A DNA stretch of 64,000 nt. Source: Stygiolobus azoricus (GTDB taxonomy: Archaea > Thermoproteota > Thermoprotei_A > Sulfolobales > Sulfolobaceae). A model generated the notes under the pieces. It searched no databases. It worked only from the letters and a program-made list of their open reading frames with translations, and had not been told where the DNA came from. Shown here piece after piece: positions 48,766-56,940 of this stretch. The stretch covers positions 1,076,001-1,140,000 of the forward strand of contig NZ_CP045483.1 in NCBI RefSeq assembly GCF_009729035.1, given 5' to 3'. How positions within the stretch are numbered: position 1 is the first letter of the stretch; each line of letters opens with the position of its first letter. The translations under genes were made by a program, and so were the position numbers.

Positions 48766-49314
48766 ATGGCAAGGTTAATAGCCACGTTAGGTACTTCGCC
48801 AGGTGGAATATTTGAGAGTTATAAGAACTTAATTGAAGGCAATTATCAAGGGGATAACGTAGAGAAGGTAAAGATAGACGAGGTTTATATCATAAGGACA
48901 TCTGATAAGGCTGTGGAATTCGCGTGGAAGTTAGTTAAGGCTATATTTACCTGTTGTGGTGCTAAGGATGTCCGTGTTTATGATATTCCCTTAAGCATAA
49001 CGGACATTAACAGCAGGCAAGATTTTTTAACGTTTAAGAGGGAAGTCGAGAGTAAAATAAACAATGGGGACTTTGTGGACATAACGGGGGGTAGAAAATC
49101 TATGTCTGTAGCCGCTGCGATGTCAGCACGTAATAGAAACGCTAAGATTATTACTACAGTAGTCCCTCAAGCTGAGTACAACAGGGTTCAAAATCTCATA
49201 AAGCAACTTGAACCGAGAGAGAAGGAAATAGAGATGGCAGGGGAGGGTAAGTGTCAGACGATAGATATTTGTCAACTAGTGAGTAAATCAGCCCTAACTA
49301 TTCTACTATCATAA
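48766..49314 (+). CDS. crn1: CRISPR ring nuclease, Crn1 family
   Basis: A 182-residue CARF-domain enzyme that cuts cyclic tetra-adenylate, the second messenger of type III CRISPR systems, and so ends Csx1 activation. The N-terminus MARLIATLGTSPGGIFES carries the conserved Ser11, and DFVDITGGRKSMSVAAAMSA is the second ligand-binding motif; both match the Sulfolobus Sso2081/Sso1393 type. The catalytic Lys of the family is near the C-terminus; Lys162 and Lys174 are candidates. AGATATAAAT (48734-48743) is about 26 bases before ATG. No cas gene or array is in the window, so it acts in trans with a system elsewhere. Confidence 0.9.
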   Translation: MARLIATLGTSPGGIFESYKNLIEGNYQGDNVEKVKIDEVYIIRTSDKAVEFAWKLVKAIFTCCGAKDVRVYDIPLSITDINSRQDFLTFKREVESKINNGDFVDITGGRKSMSVAAAMSARNRNAKIITTVVPQAEYNRVQNLIKQLEPREKEIEMAGEGKCQTIDICQLVSKSALTILLS

Positions 49315-49344
49315 TGAAGAAAATTCTTAATATACTAGTATTGC

Positions 49345-49378
49345 GTAATACCTTTTAAGCTTTCTCTGTCAGTATTAC
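49345..49378. promoter_or_regulatory. Inverted repeat flanking a TATA box: probable RHH operator
   Basis: GTAATAC (49345-49351) and GTATTAC (49372-49378) form a perfect 7-base inverted repeat on both sides of the TTTTAA box (49353-49358) of the small regulator gene. A further GTATT lies at 49338-49342, making GTATT-GCGT-AATAC a second short palindrome. The site covers the core promoter and the start, ideal for repression by the encoded ribbon-helix-helix protein. Confidence 0.5.
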
Positions 49379-49380
49379 CT

Positions 49381-49518
49381 ATGAAAAAAGTTATCACCTT
49401 TAAGGTCGAGGACGAACTGGTAAAAAATCTCGATATTTATGCTAGAAAACACGGGTTAAATAGAAGTGAAGTCATAAGGAAAGCGATATTAAAGTTGATA
49501 GAAGAAGAAAGAAATTGA
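49381..49518 (+). CDS. CopG-like ribbon-helix-helix regulator
   Basis: A 45-residue protein, MKKVITFKVEDELVKNLD then RKHGLNRSEVIRKAILKLIEEE. The N-terminal strand with alternating residues, the G-x-N-R-S-E-V turn and the second helix are the ribbon-helix-helix DNA-binding fold. Its length equals minimal dimeric CopG-type repressors. The TTTTAA box centred about 25 bases upstream gives a leaderless mRNA. It stands between crn1 and a structured RNA candidate, and the 7-base inverted repeat around its promoter suggests self-repression. Other targets are unknown. Confidence 0.8.
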   Translation: MKKVITFKVEDELVKNLDIYARKHGLNRSEVIRKAILKLIEEERN

Positions 49519-49717
49519 GAAATAAAAGAAGGGAAAAAGTTTTTGACTTTTTATTTATGGCTGAATATACCGCGTTAGTTGTTCTACGTTCATAGTGAAG
49601 CGGATGAACGGCATTGAATAGTTAAGTTGTGTGAACTTAGGCCATTAGGGATGGTCTGTCGTTATAGGCTGTTCCAAGGTTAATGATACATTTAAATACT
49701 TCTCTAGTTTCTAGTTA

Positions 49718-49985
49718 CTTAATGATGAATGAAGAAACTGAATAATTAGTGAGTTCATTTCCTCGATGATCCGCTTTGCGGTGAGAAGAAGGTGAAAGTA
49801 ATGGGATCAAAGTACCTATCCTCAGATGGGAGCCCGATGGCGTTGGGCTCGACTGAGCCCCATGAGGTGCGGATGAAGCTAATGAATCCGCACCAAGGGC
49901 TAACCCCGCTCACGGAATTAAAAGTACCGTGAGTGGGGAAACGCTGCAGTACTTTCGAGTATCTGAGTCTCGTTAGCCATGTATT
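49718..49985 (+). ncRNA. GC-rich structured RNA candidate with crossing helices
   Basis: Between 49821 and 49960, 79 of 140 bases are G or C by my count, far above the AT-rich surroundings, and no long frame exists. Stems: CCGC/GCGG (49771-49781), GGGCTC/GAGCCC (49845-49860), 9 bp 49866-49874 with 49886-49894, 12 bp (one G-U) 49904-49915 with 49927-49938. Two more 7-bp pairings cross: AAAGTAC 49809-49815 with GTACTTT 49949-49955, and CTCAGAT 49821-49827 with ATCTGAG 49961-49967, which is a pseudoknot. ATTTAAAT at 49690-49697 could start it near 49718. I see no RNase P or SRP RNA signature. Ends are approximate. Confidence 0.6.
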
Positions 49986-50135
49986 GAGAAATTGAGTTAA
50001 GCACTAAAGATTGATCTGTTGCGTTAATAGGAAGTAGTTCCTTAATGAAATCGCCATCTGTGCATAATAGTTAGCATAGAAATCATAATCATATATAACA
50101 TATAGATTTTTTAGTCCATTAGTTATCTTATTTTT

Positions 50136-51524
50136 GTGGTAAAGTTTAAATCAATTATTTTGATAATTGTAGTTATTTTTTTATTATTATCAGAATATCT
50201 GTTTTTGAACGCTTTTTACTTCTCTAAAACCTATTCAGTTCAAGAAAACGGAAGAGTTAACATAACAAGTTTGCCTTCACTAACGAAATCTCCCACCCCT
50301 ACATACTCCCTCATACAGTCAATCCCGAACAAGCCTAAGGGTTATACGCCTGCAATTTACATGTTTGAGGGTGGTCCTCAACACATATATTATGTACCGA
50401 TAAAAACCGGTTACTTTATGCTGAATGTCACCGGAGCTATAGTGGTTCCCCCTACGATATACGGAGACCTGATGTATGTAGTAACTTCAGGAGTTATGAA
50501 CATGACAACGGGTGAGATGAACGAATTGATGGGTTGTCTCTTCGCAATTAACATTTCGAACGGACAAGTAGTATGGGTAGACAAATTCCCTAACCAGATC
50601 ATGACTACGCCATTGGTCTATAATAACGAGGTTATAATAGGTCTGGGAAACGCGTGTTTCCTCAACGCCACTGTTAGGGGTACTGGAGAAAATGCAGTAA
50701 TAGCTGTTAACGCAACAAGCGGTGAAGTAATATGGAACTATACGACTCTCGGGGAGGACATGCCGACCCCAGTGATTTACAGAGGAATGGTAATTGAAGC
50801 AAACGGGAACGGTGAAGCCTTTGCACTAAACGCAGATAATGGTAAACTTGTATGGCAAAAGTATTTTGGCTCTTACGACAGTATGTCTTCACCCCTTTTA
50901 GTCGGGAATATAATATACTTCGGAACTGCAAACCCTTACGTGTTCTGGGCTATAGACGCGGATAACGGCACGATAATTTGGGATTATAACTTCTCTACTA
51001 CTGGGTTGACTTTAGGTGGACTTGACGACTCATCACCAGCCTATTACGACGGGATAGTCGTAACTTCCTATACCGTCCATATATCTAACACTATAATGAG
51101 TGATTTCCTCGTAGCGTTTAACGCGTCTAACGGTAGAATGTTATGGTACTTAAACGAAGGAAACGCCCCAATACCCAGATATCTCGAATCTCCACCACCC
51201 GTAATTTATAACGGAATAGTTTATCATGATTCTCCAGCAGGAATACTATACGCAGTAAATGTTACTAACGGAAAAGTTATCTGGGAATTCTTGACGGGCC
51301 CAACGGTCAGCAACGTGGATATAGTCTACAATTCGTATATACTTATACAATCTAGAGAAGGTACCTTATACGTGCTAAAGCTAAACGGCCATATGGTAAA
51401 GTCGGTATTAACACCTGTCATACCTGGACCCGGTAATCTACTGGTAACACGAAACTCAGTAATAATGGTAGGATTAAACGGCATTATAGACGTAATACCA
51501 ATCTACGCCTTAATAGGTTCGTGA
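50136..51524 (+). CDS. Exported PQQ-like beta-propeller protein
   Basis: A 462-residue protein with one N-terminal membrane span (SIILIIVVIFLLLSEYLFL) and then repeated blades of the PQQ/WD-like type: LFAINISNGQVVWVDKF, VIAVNATSGEVIWNYTT, AFALNADNGKLVWQKYF, AIDADNGTIIWDYNF, FNASNGRMLWYLNE, AVNVTNGKVIWEFLT. It sits outside the cell as a signal-anchored propeller. Such proteins include quinoproteins, assembly scaffolds and the tetrathionate hydrolase of acidophiles; I cannot choose. GTG 50136 is used as start and is not certain. It overlaps the convergent MFS gene by 22 bases. Confidence 0.75.
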   Translation: MVKFKSIILIIVVIFLLLSEYLFLNAFYFSKTYSVQENGRVNITSLPSLTKSPTPTYSLIQSIPNKPKGYTPAIYMFEGGPQHIYYVPIKTGYFMLNVTGAIVVPPTIYGDLMYVVTSGVMNMTTGEMNELMGCLFAINISNGQVVWVDKFPNQIMTTPLVYNNEVIIGLGNACFLNATVRGTGENAVIAVNATSGEVIWNYTTLGEDMPTPVIYRGMVIEANGNGEAFALNADNGKLVWQKYFGSYDSMSSPLLVGNIIYFGTANPYVFWAIDADNGTIIWDYNFSTTGLTLGGLDDSSPAYYDGIVVTSYTVHISNTIMSDFLVAFNASNGRMLWYLNEGNAPIPRYLESPPPVIYNGIVYHDSPAGILYAVNVTNGKVIWEFLTGPTVSNVDIVYNSYILIQSREGTLYVLKLNGHMVKSVLTPVIPGPGNLLVTRNSVIMVGLNGIIDVIPIYALIGS

Positions 51525-52630
51525 AGCCTTAAGTAAAATAACGAAGCTAGTAATCTTAATAAGGCAATTACTAACATCATATTCCTTATTCCCTGAACTA
51601 CGCCGAAATAACTCGTAACCAGCTGTGCCGTAATTCCGCCAATACTTGACCCTGTGAGGTCTCCAATAGCGGTTACCGCGTTATAAAGACCAACACTTTT
51701 CCTCGTGTCCTTTGAACTGTCGTAAAGATAAGAGAGGTATGCTGTTGAGTTCACAGAATTTGTGAAACCGGCTACTATGTTAGCGAGATAAATTTCATAT
51801 GTGGATGTGGATAAGGCATAAGCAAGAGGAAAGGTAGCTAGAGCTAGCCTACCGGTAAACATCATTAGTTTTCTGTTCTTGTCTACTAATTTACCTACCC
51901 AGTTCTGCATTAAGAGGGTGGACACTCCCGATACTGTGTCGATGATAGCCACGTTCTCGAAGTTCATGTTGAAGACGTAAACTTGAGCCAAGGGAAATAA
52001 AGGCCAAGCTGACGACCATATCACGTTAAACATGAATGTGATCAAGAGAAAATCTCGAAATTCCTTAGTCACATTTAACCCATTTATGGGTGGTTTTTCG
52101 TAGTCTACGTCGAACTTAGAAGCTATGTAAGAATCACTCAAAATCAAAACTCCGGTCATTAGGAAGAAAGGCCTTATCAGAGCCGTATTATCACCTACGA
52201 GAAAACCCGTGATTAGAGTAGCTATGAGTCCGCCCAAGGTGGAATAAAATGAGTACTGGGCAAGTACTTTCCCTCTAGAGGATGTGCTCACTCTTTCCAT
52301 TATCAAATACCATCCGAAAAGCGAAACGCCTAAGCTAGCTTCTAAAAATACGTATATAGCCACGAATGTCACACTATTGAAAGGGATAAATGATAATAAA
52401 ATCCAAAGAATTCCTAAGATAGCAGAGCCTATTACTACAAGCTGTTTTCCCCTAGCTTTCACGAAGCCTAAAATGAATTGTACTAATGAAGGTAAAACTG
52501 AACCTGCTGAGGATACTATAGCTAACGCTTCTCCGTTTAATCCTGAGAGGGCTGAGAGAAAGGATATAAAAGGTTGCGATAAATTCAGCGCGAAGTTGCT
52601 GAGCAGGATATAAGTCCTTAAAGGTTTCAC
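51503..52630 (-). CDS. MFS transporter
   Basis: A 375-residue protein with about 11-12 helices: YILLSNFALNLSQPFISFLSALSG, RVSTSSRGKVLAQYSFYSTLGGLIATLITGFLVG and WVGKLVDKNRKLMMFTGRLAL (duplicated A-motif loops), and YLSYLYDSSKDTRKSVGLYNAV. The length is short for MFS. It is related in style to the partial carrier at the start of the window. Substrate is unknown; it is convergent with the propeller gene. Confidence 0.8.
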   Translation of the reverse strand: MKPLRTYILLSNFALNLSQPFISFLSALSGLNGEALAIVSSAGSVLPSLVQFILGFVKARGKQLVVIGSAILGILWILLSFIPFNSVTFVAIYVFLEASLGVSLFGWYLIMERVSTSSRGKVLAQYSFYSTLGGLIATLITGFLVGDNTALIRPFFLMTGVLILSDSYIASKFDVDYEKPPINGLNVTKEFRDFLLITFMFNVIWSSAWPLFPLAQVYVFNMNFENVAIIDTVSGVSTLLMQNWVGKLVDKNRKLMMFTGRLALATFPLAYALSTSTYEIYLANIVAGFTNSVNSTAYLSYLYDSSKDTRKSVGLYNAVTAIGDLTGSSIGGITAQLVTSYFGVVQGIRNMMLVIALLRLLASLFYLRLHEPIKA

Positions 52631-52765
52631 ATACGAGAATTAGTTGATATAACTTTAAAGTTATCTGACGAGTGGAAGGACAATTACATTAGGGTAGTGT
52701 GTATAACGAGTTGGCAAAACCGTCATAAAGAGAATTTTAATGAGCTTACCAACGCTACCCCCTTC

Positions 52766-52804
52766 CGCTTAACGCGATTCTTAGAGGAGAATCTAACATC
52801 TCCT
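52766..52804. mobile_element. Possible IS200/IS605-type end relic
   Basis: CGCTTAACGCG (52766-52776) is followed by ATTC and AGGAGA (52785-52790) pairing with TCTCCT (52799-52804). The CGC-TTAAC-GCG, TTC, TAGAGG order repeats that at 31373-31418. A further GAGGGA/TCCCTC hairpin is at 52896-52916. No transposase gene is present, so this would be a footprint of a lost element. Confidence 0.28.
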
Positions 52805-52963
52805 TCTTTCTCCTCAGAACTTCGGATTAGAGTCTATGTGGTCTTTTAGCTACGAACAGTCTCTTAATGTAGTCTCGAACCAAGGCAGGAACCATGAGGG
52901 AGAACTATCGTCCCTCTAACGTGGGGTTAGTTTTGATATTAATTTGAACTTCCTCTGAATTCT

Positions 52964-53218
52964 CTATAAGATACTATAATTATCCATACCAAGATAAACT
53001 GCCTTCCTATTAACTTCATTAAGGGAGTTGTGAAGCTCATTTTCGTCTACAAAGTCCCTCAATTTACCTACCGAGAGCATAGTCCCTACCAATACCGAAT
53101 TTATAGCCTTAAGGCTTCCAGCTTTTTGGGCTAAGTTGAGGCTGTGGTAATAAGAAGGACGAAGACTTGCGCCTTCGTTGAGGTAAGGGCCTATGACGGT
53201 GACGGAACATTGTGTGCC
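52964..53218 (-). pseudogene. Remnant of a 2-oxoacid:ferredoxin oxidoreductase gamma-subunit gene
   Basis: On the minus strand an 84-residue open stretch without a start codon follows a stop at 53221-53219. It reads GTQCSVTVIGPYLNEGASLR, then YYHSLNLAQKAG, AINSVLVGTMLS, and ends NRKAVYLGMDNYSIL. The segments AxxAGxxxAINSVLVG and the final NRKAxxxG match the C-terminal half of IorB/PorG-type subunits. The N-terminal GxGGQG half is absent and the frame just upstream is broken, so this is a dead fragment, different from the intact porG at 46825. Confidence 0.5.
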
Positions 53219-53275
53219 TTAGGTAACGGTGTATGGCACATCTTGGAGTAATTTTGGCGTCTACACTATGACTTA

Positions 53276-53308
53276 GCAATACTTATATAGGGCAATACTT
53301 ATAAAAAG
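53276..53308 (+). promoter_or_regulatory. Repeated promoter element of the thermopsin-family gene
   Basis: GCAATACTTATA occurs at 53276-53287 and again at 53292-53303, 16 bases apart. The second copy runs into TTATAAAAAG, centred 26 bases before ATG 53330, and is the likely TATA box. The first could be a duplicate core promoter or an activator site. Confidence 0.5.
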
Positions 53309-53329
53309 CCCCCTTCGCCATATCTTTCA

Positions 53330-55189
53330 ATGAAGAAACTTCCCCCAATACTATTAACGGTGTTCTTCGTCGCCTCTATCTTACCAGCTCACGCCCTCAT
53401 TTTAAAGACAGGATACTTTTTATACATTCCAGTTCAAGTTAATAGCTTGTCGGCGATAGTTTACGCCGTTGAGAGCAATGCTATAGTGACAGTAGCACTT
53501 ATGACTCCCAGTGAATTCTCTCAATTCAATAATACCGGGTTGCTCCAAGGGATCGTAGTCCAGAACGGTTCGACTGTAGTTAACGGGGTACTAGCAAACC
53601 CCGGTACGTATTACATAGTAATATACTCGCCTACACAGTACGCAAACATTTCATATTACTATAATACAACGCCCATCACACCCGAAAACTCCTCGACTTA
53701 TGTGGAGGAGTTCGTGACAATACCTTCCTATGGAACCTATTCACTCCTGATTCACTTGTCTACACTGGGCTCTCCTTCGACTTTAGCACTTTTCGGTATC
53801 TCTAACCAGACTGTTTATTACACTGTTTTCAACAACGAGTCTCAGGTCTTCTTCAATTCCTCTCCTATCACCCTAACATGGAACTATACTTCTGAAAAGT
53901 GTTTCTACACTATCGATTTACCAACTGGCGTTTACTTCCTTAACATTACTAACCCCAACGACAATCCTGTGTATCTAGCCTTTGCATATAGGGTTGTCCC
54001 TAAATATGTAAACCCGTATTTATACATCGAGATAACGCATAGAAATGCTTATCCCATGGGGATAGCGAGTTACGGTGTATCAGGGACTCAAACTTACGTG
54101 ATTAACACCACCTCAGTTTTAGGGTACTTTAACATAACCTCTCTTTTAGCCTATAACGGTTCTCAGAACCTCGTACCTGCATATTCAGCATCCCTTCAGC
54201 TGAACTCGGTGCTAGTCATTAACAATAACGATAACTCCACGTGGATATTGTGGCCGCAAGACGTATTATATTTCCTAACTAACGAGAGCATAGTACTTTA
54301 TCACGATAACGTATTTAACATGACTAATCCCACGGCTACTCTAACGAACCAGAGCATAAAAGGAGACGGATACGTAGCACCTAGTCCTCAAGGAGGTAAC
54401 TATTATGGCAACTACAACTCCTCACCTTGTTTCACCTATTCCCTTCCGTTTTCGGGCTATTTAGTAATGAACGAGAGCGTAATAAAAGGCAAGGGCGTAT
54501 TAATCACTTTTAGCGTCATAGTGTTGGAGAACGGGTCTTCCACGGTCTTGTCTTCCCAAACGTTTGATAAAGTGCTAGTAGTCGATCCAAATGTAAGCTC
54601 TGCATATTTCCAAGTAAACGGTATGGAATACACACCTGCAGGTCCAACTGGTCTTTACGGTTCTTATTACGATACGGAACTAGTATTCGGAGGGGGAGGG
54701 AACGGCGAGATAACTACGTTTGAGAACCTCTCAGCTACTCTAGGTCTTTTCTACCTACAAAACAATGAGTATGTGGAATTCCCCTCTTATTACACTTTCG
54801 GAGGTGACACGGCTGAGGCAACTGATAATGTTTACGTGACCTTTACTCCCCAAGGTTATGCTAAACTAAGTGTAGGTCAACCGGACCTCACATATGTGGT
54901 TATAAATTCCCCGTTAACTCTTCATATAGGGACTACGACCTCGAGTGTTATCACGACCCAGAGCAGTACGACAACAACGACTACTAATGTAACACCTACA
55001 CAGTCTACCTCAACCTCCACTACCTCCTCGTCAACGATAACTTCCTCTATTGTAACCTCATCAACTACAACCCAGACTACTACACCTCAGACCCCATCTA
55101 GCCAACAAACTAGCTACCTCATACCTATAGGAGGTCTCTTAGTCGCCGGTGTATTACTGGTGTACTACATACTGAGGAGGAAGAAATGA
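53330..55189 (+). CDS. Membrane-anchored thermopsin-family protease (peptidase A5)
   Basis: A 619-residue secreted acid protease homologue. Residues 1-23 are a signal peptide (LLTVFFVASILPAHA). Family landmarks are YPMGIASYGV, TTSVLGYFNITSLLAYN, SASLQLNSVLVI, WPQDVLYF, DTELVFGGGGNGEITTF and YYTFGGDTAEATDN. Residues about 535-590 are nearly all Ser/Thr, followed by a hydrophobic span (IPIGGLLVAGVLLVYYIL) and RRKK, so the enzyme is held at the cell surface, unlike the freely released thermopsin. Many Asn-X-Thr sites suggest glycosylation. With the sedolisin at 15.7 kb it would supply peptides from outside. Confidence 0.85.
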   Translation: MKKLPPILLTVFFVASILPAHALILKTGYFLYIPVQVNSLSAIVYAVESNAIVTVALMTPSEFSQFNNTGLLQGIVVQNGSTVVNGVLANPGTYYIVIYSPTQYANISYYYNTTPITPENSSTYVEEFVTIPSYGTYSLLIHLSTLGSPSTLALFGISNQTVYYTVFNNESQVFFNSSPITLTWNYTSEKCFYTIDLPTGVYFLNITNPNDNPVYLAFAYRVVPKYVNPYLYIEITHRNAYPMGIASYGVSGTQTYVINTTSVLGYFNITSLLAYNGSQNLVPAYSASLQLNSVLVINNNDNSTWILWPQDVLYFLTNESIVLYHDNVFNMTNPTATLTNQSIKGDGYVAPSPQGGNYYGNYNSSPCFTYSLPFSGYLVMNESVIKGKGVLITFSVIVLENGSSTVLSSQTFDKVLVVDPNVSSAYFQVNGMEYTPAGPTGLYGSYYDTELVFGGGGNGEITTFENLSATLGLFYLQNNEYVEFPSYYTFGGDTAEATDNVYVTFTPQGYAKLSVGQPDLTYVVINSPLTLHIGTTTSSVITTQSSTTTTTTNVTPTQSTSTSTTSSSTITSSIVTSSTTTQTTTPQTPSSQQTSYLIPIGGLLVAGVLLVYYILRRKK

Positions 55190-55293
55190 TGAACACAAAC
55201 TGACTGATTAAAGCATACCTATTTTTTCCGTTTTCTTCTTAATACCGCTTTACAATAATAAAAACCTAAATTCCCTTACGTCCAACCTCATCT

Positions 55294-56940
55294 GTGAGTA
55301 ATGCTGATGCAATAGGAATAGTCCTTGAAGGAGGAACTCCTAACGTAGTGAAAGCTTTGATCAAGGCTGACCATGAAGTCAAGATAGGGGAGTTTCTGAT
55401 AATACGAGATAGGGAAGGAAGGACGGGTCTAGTACAAGTAGAACACTACGAATACGGGAACGACTTTTATACAGAATCTTTGGGGATAGTAAAGAGTCTG
55501 ATAGACAGCGAAGTCCTAGCTACCGTTCTGGACAAGGGTACTTACCTTACAGTGTGGCTAAGAGTAATAAAGGAGAACAACGCCAAGGTTCAAATGCCTG
55601 GGAACTTAGTGCTTAAGTTTCCCGAAATAAAAGACATAAATAAACTCGACCAAACACAAAGGAAGTTCCTCGAACTACTTTATGAGGAAAAACTTGAAGA
55701 CCCTAGGTATGTAAAGTACGGGAGGATAATAAACACTAACATTCCCTTACTCCTCAGAATTAACGCCCTACCGATGCATATGGGCATTTTCGGAGAGACC
55801 GGTTCTGGGAAGAGTTATAACATGAGGTATTTAATAGACGTGTTTTCTAACATAGAATATGACGGTAAGCATTACGCAATACCTATGATAATCATAGATG
55901 CTAATGGTGACTACATAGACTTAGCTACGCTCTCTATGAAGAGAGAATACATTAACAGAAACGGTTCAAGGCAAATGATTACCCGCTATGCCTTTACCGA
56001 CATACCTAATGCACAGAGATTCAGGCTCGATATGAACCTCTTTACCCCATCCGATATAGCCTACATGGTCGTAACGGCGAAATATAGGGATACCGACGTA
56101 TCACAAGCGTCTTTACAAATGAACTTATTAGAAATGGCACTGAACGAGCTTAGGGATGAGGACTACAACACGTTGTTCACAGAGGACGGGTTCTCTGAAC
56201 TCCAGCAAAAGGTGAATGAAATCGTAGATGAGAGGAAGGACGAATTAGGGTTCACTAAAAACACACAAAGAGCACTACAAAGTGCTTTACAGACCTTCAG
56301 GAGCAAAGTTAAGGAGTATGATCTGATCTCGAGTGACGGAGAGACGTTTAGCTACGACACGTTGGATGAGATATTCTTCAAGCATGGGCTCGTAATAATT
56401 GACTTTTCAGCTGACGGAGCCCCCGGGATGGATTTATTAACTAAACAAATCGTTGTCGGATACATCGCTAGGTTAATGTTAAACTACTTGGTTAAAAAGA
56501 AGATGAATAACGAGAGGAGGATCCTCTCGCTAGTGATCGAAGAGGCACAGAACTACATACCTAGTGAAAATTACCCAGTCAATGCCAGGCTAACTAAGGA
56601 CGTTTTAGCTACTTTAGCCACTCAAGGTAGGAAGTTTGGAGCTTCGTTGATACTTATAAGTCAGAGACCTGCTTTCGTTGACAAAGTAGTGCTTTCGATG
56701 CTGAACTCTTTCATCTTTCACAGGGTATATCACGAAGACGTGAAATACATACAGTCAGTTACTGGAGGGATTTCCGAATACTTAGCTAAAGAGCTCATAT
56801 CATTACCTAGGGGTCAGGCAATAGTGACGGGTTTAATAAACTCCCTCGAGATCCCGGTAAGGGTTCAAATAGATAAGAAGCCTGAACTTGAGTCAGATAT
56901 AGGTTCTGAAGGTGATATTTTAGAAATCCTCTCAGGGTGA
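55294..56940 (+). CDS. HerA-family hexameric DNA translocase (paralogue)
   Basis: A 548-residue ATPase, first gene of a four-gene operon. The N-terminal HAS-barrel is seen in AIGIVLEGGTPN and GEFLIIRDREGRTGLVQV. Walker A is GETGSGKS (167-174), followed by IIDANGDYIDL, Walker B-like VIIDFSADG (about 365), LVIEEAQNYIPSENYP (about 412) and the sensor SQRPAFVDKVVLSMLNSF. This is the HerA pattern of the protein that works with NurA in DNA-end resection. The GTG start 55294 lies about 30 bases after an AATAATAAAAA box. The next gene starts within its stop codon. The position beside a NurA gene supports a translocase-nuclease pair. Confidence 0.88.
   Translation: MSNADAIGIVLEGGTPNVVKALIKADHEVKIGEFLIIRDREGRTGLVQVEHYEYGNDFYTESLGIVKSLIDSEVLATVLDKGTYLTVWLRVIKENNAKVQMPGNLVLKFPEIKDINKLDQTQRKFLELLYEEKLEDPRYVKYGRIINTNIPLLLRINALPMHMGIFGETGSGKSYNMRYLIDVFSNIEYDGKHYAIPMIIIDANGDYIDLATLSMKREYINRNGSRQMITRYAFTDIPNAQRFRLDMNLFTPSDIAYMVVTAKYRDTDVSQASLQMNLLEMALNELRDEDYNTLFTEDGFSELQQKVNEIVDERKDELGFTKNTQRALQSALQTFRSKVKEYDLISSDGETFSYDTLDEIFFKHGLVIIDFSADGAPGMDLLTKQIVVGYIARLMLNYLVKKKMNNERRILSLVIEEAQNYIPSENYPVNARLTKDVLATLATQGRKFGASLILISQRPAFVDKVVLSMLNSFIFHRVYHEDVKYIQSVTGGISEYLAKELISLPRGQAIVTGLINSLEIPVRVQIDKKPELESDIGSEGDILEILSG

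Noticed and set aside
49718-49985. RNase P RNA or SRP RNA
   Set aside because: The conserved GAAAGUC/ACAGAA-type core of RNase P RNA and the GGAAG-type SRP loop could not be found; the fold has crossing helices in another order.
50136-51524. Tetrathionate hydrolase or true PQQ dehydrogenase
   Set aside because: The propeller blades fit, but I can see no residue set that identifies either activity, so only the fold is reported.
52871-52890. tRNA-like T-loop (GGTTCGAGA on the minus strand)
   Set aside because: The flanking bases do not form a T-stem and no acceptor or anticodon arm can be placed around it.
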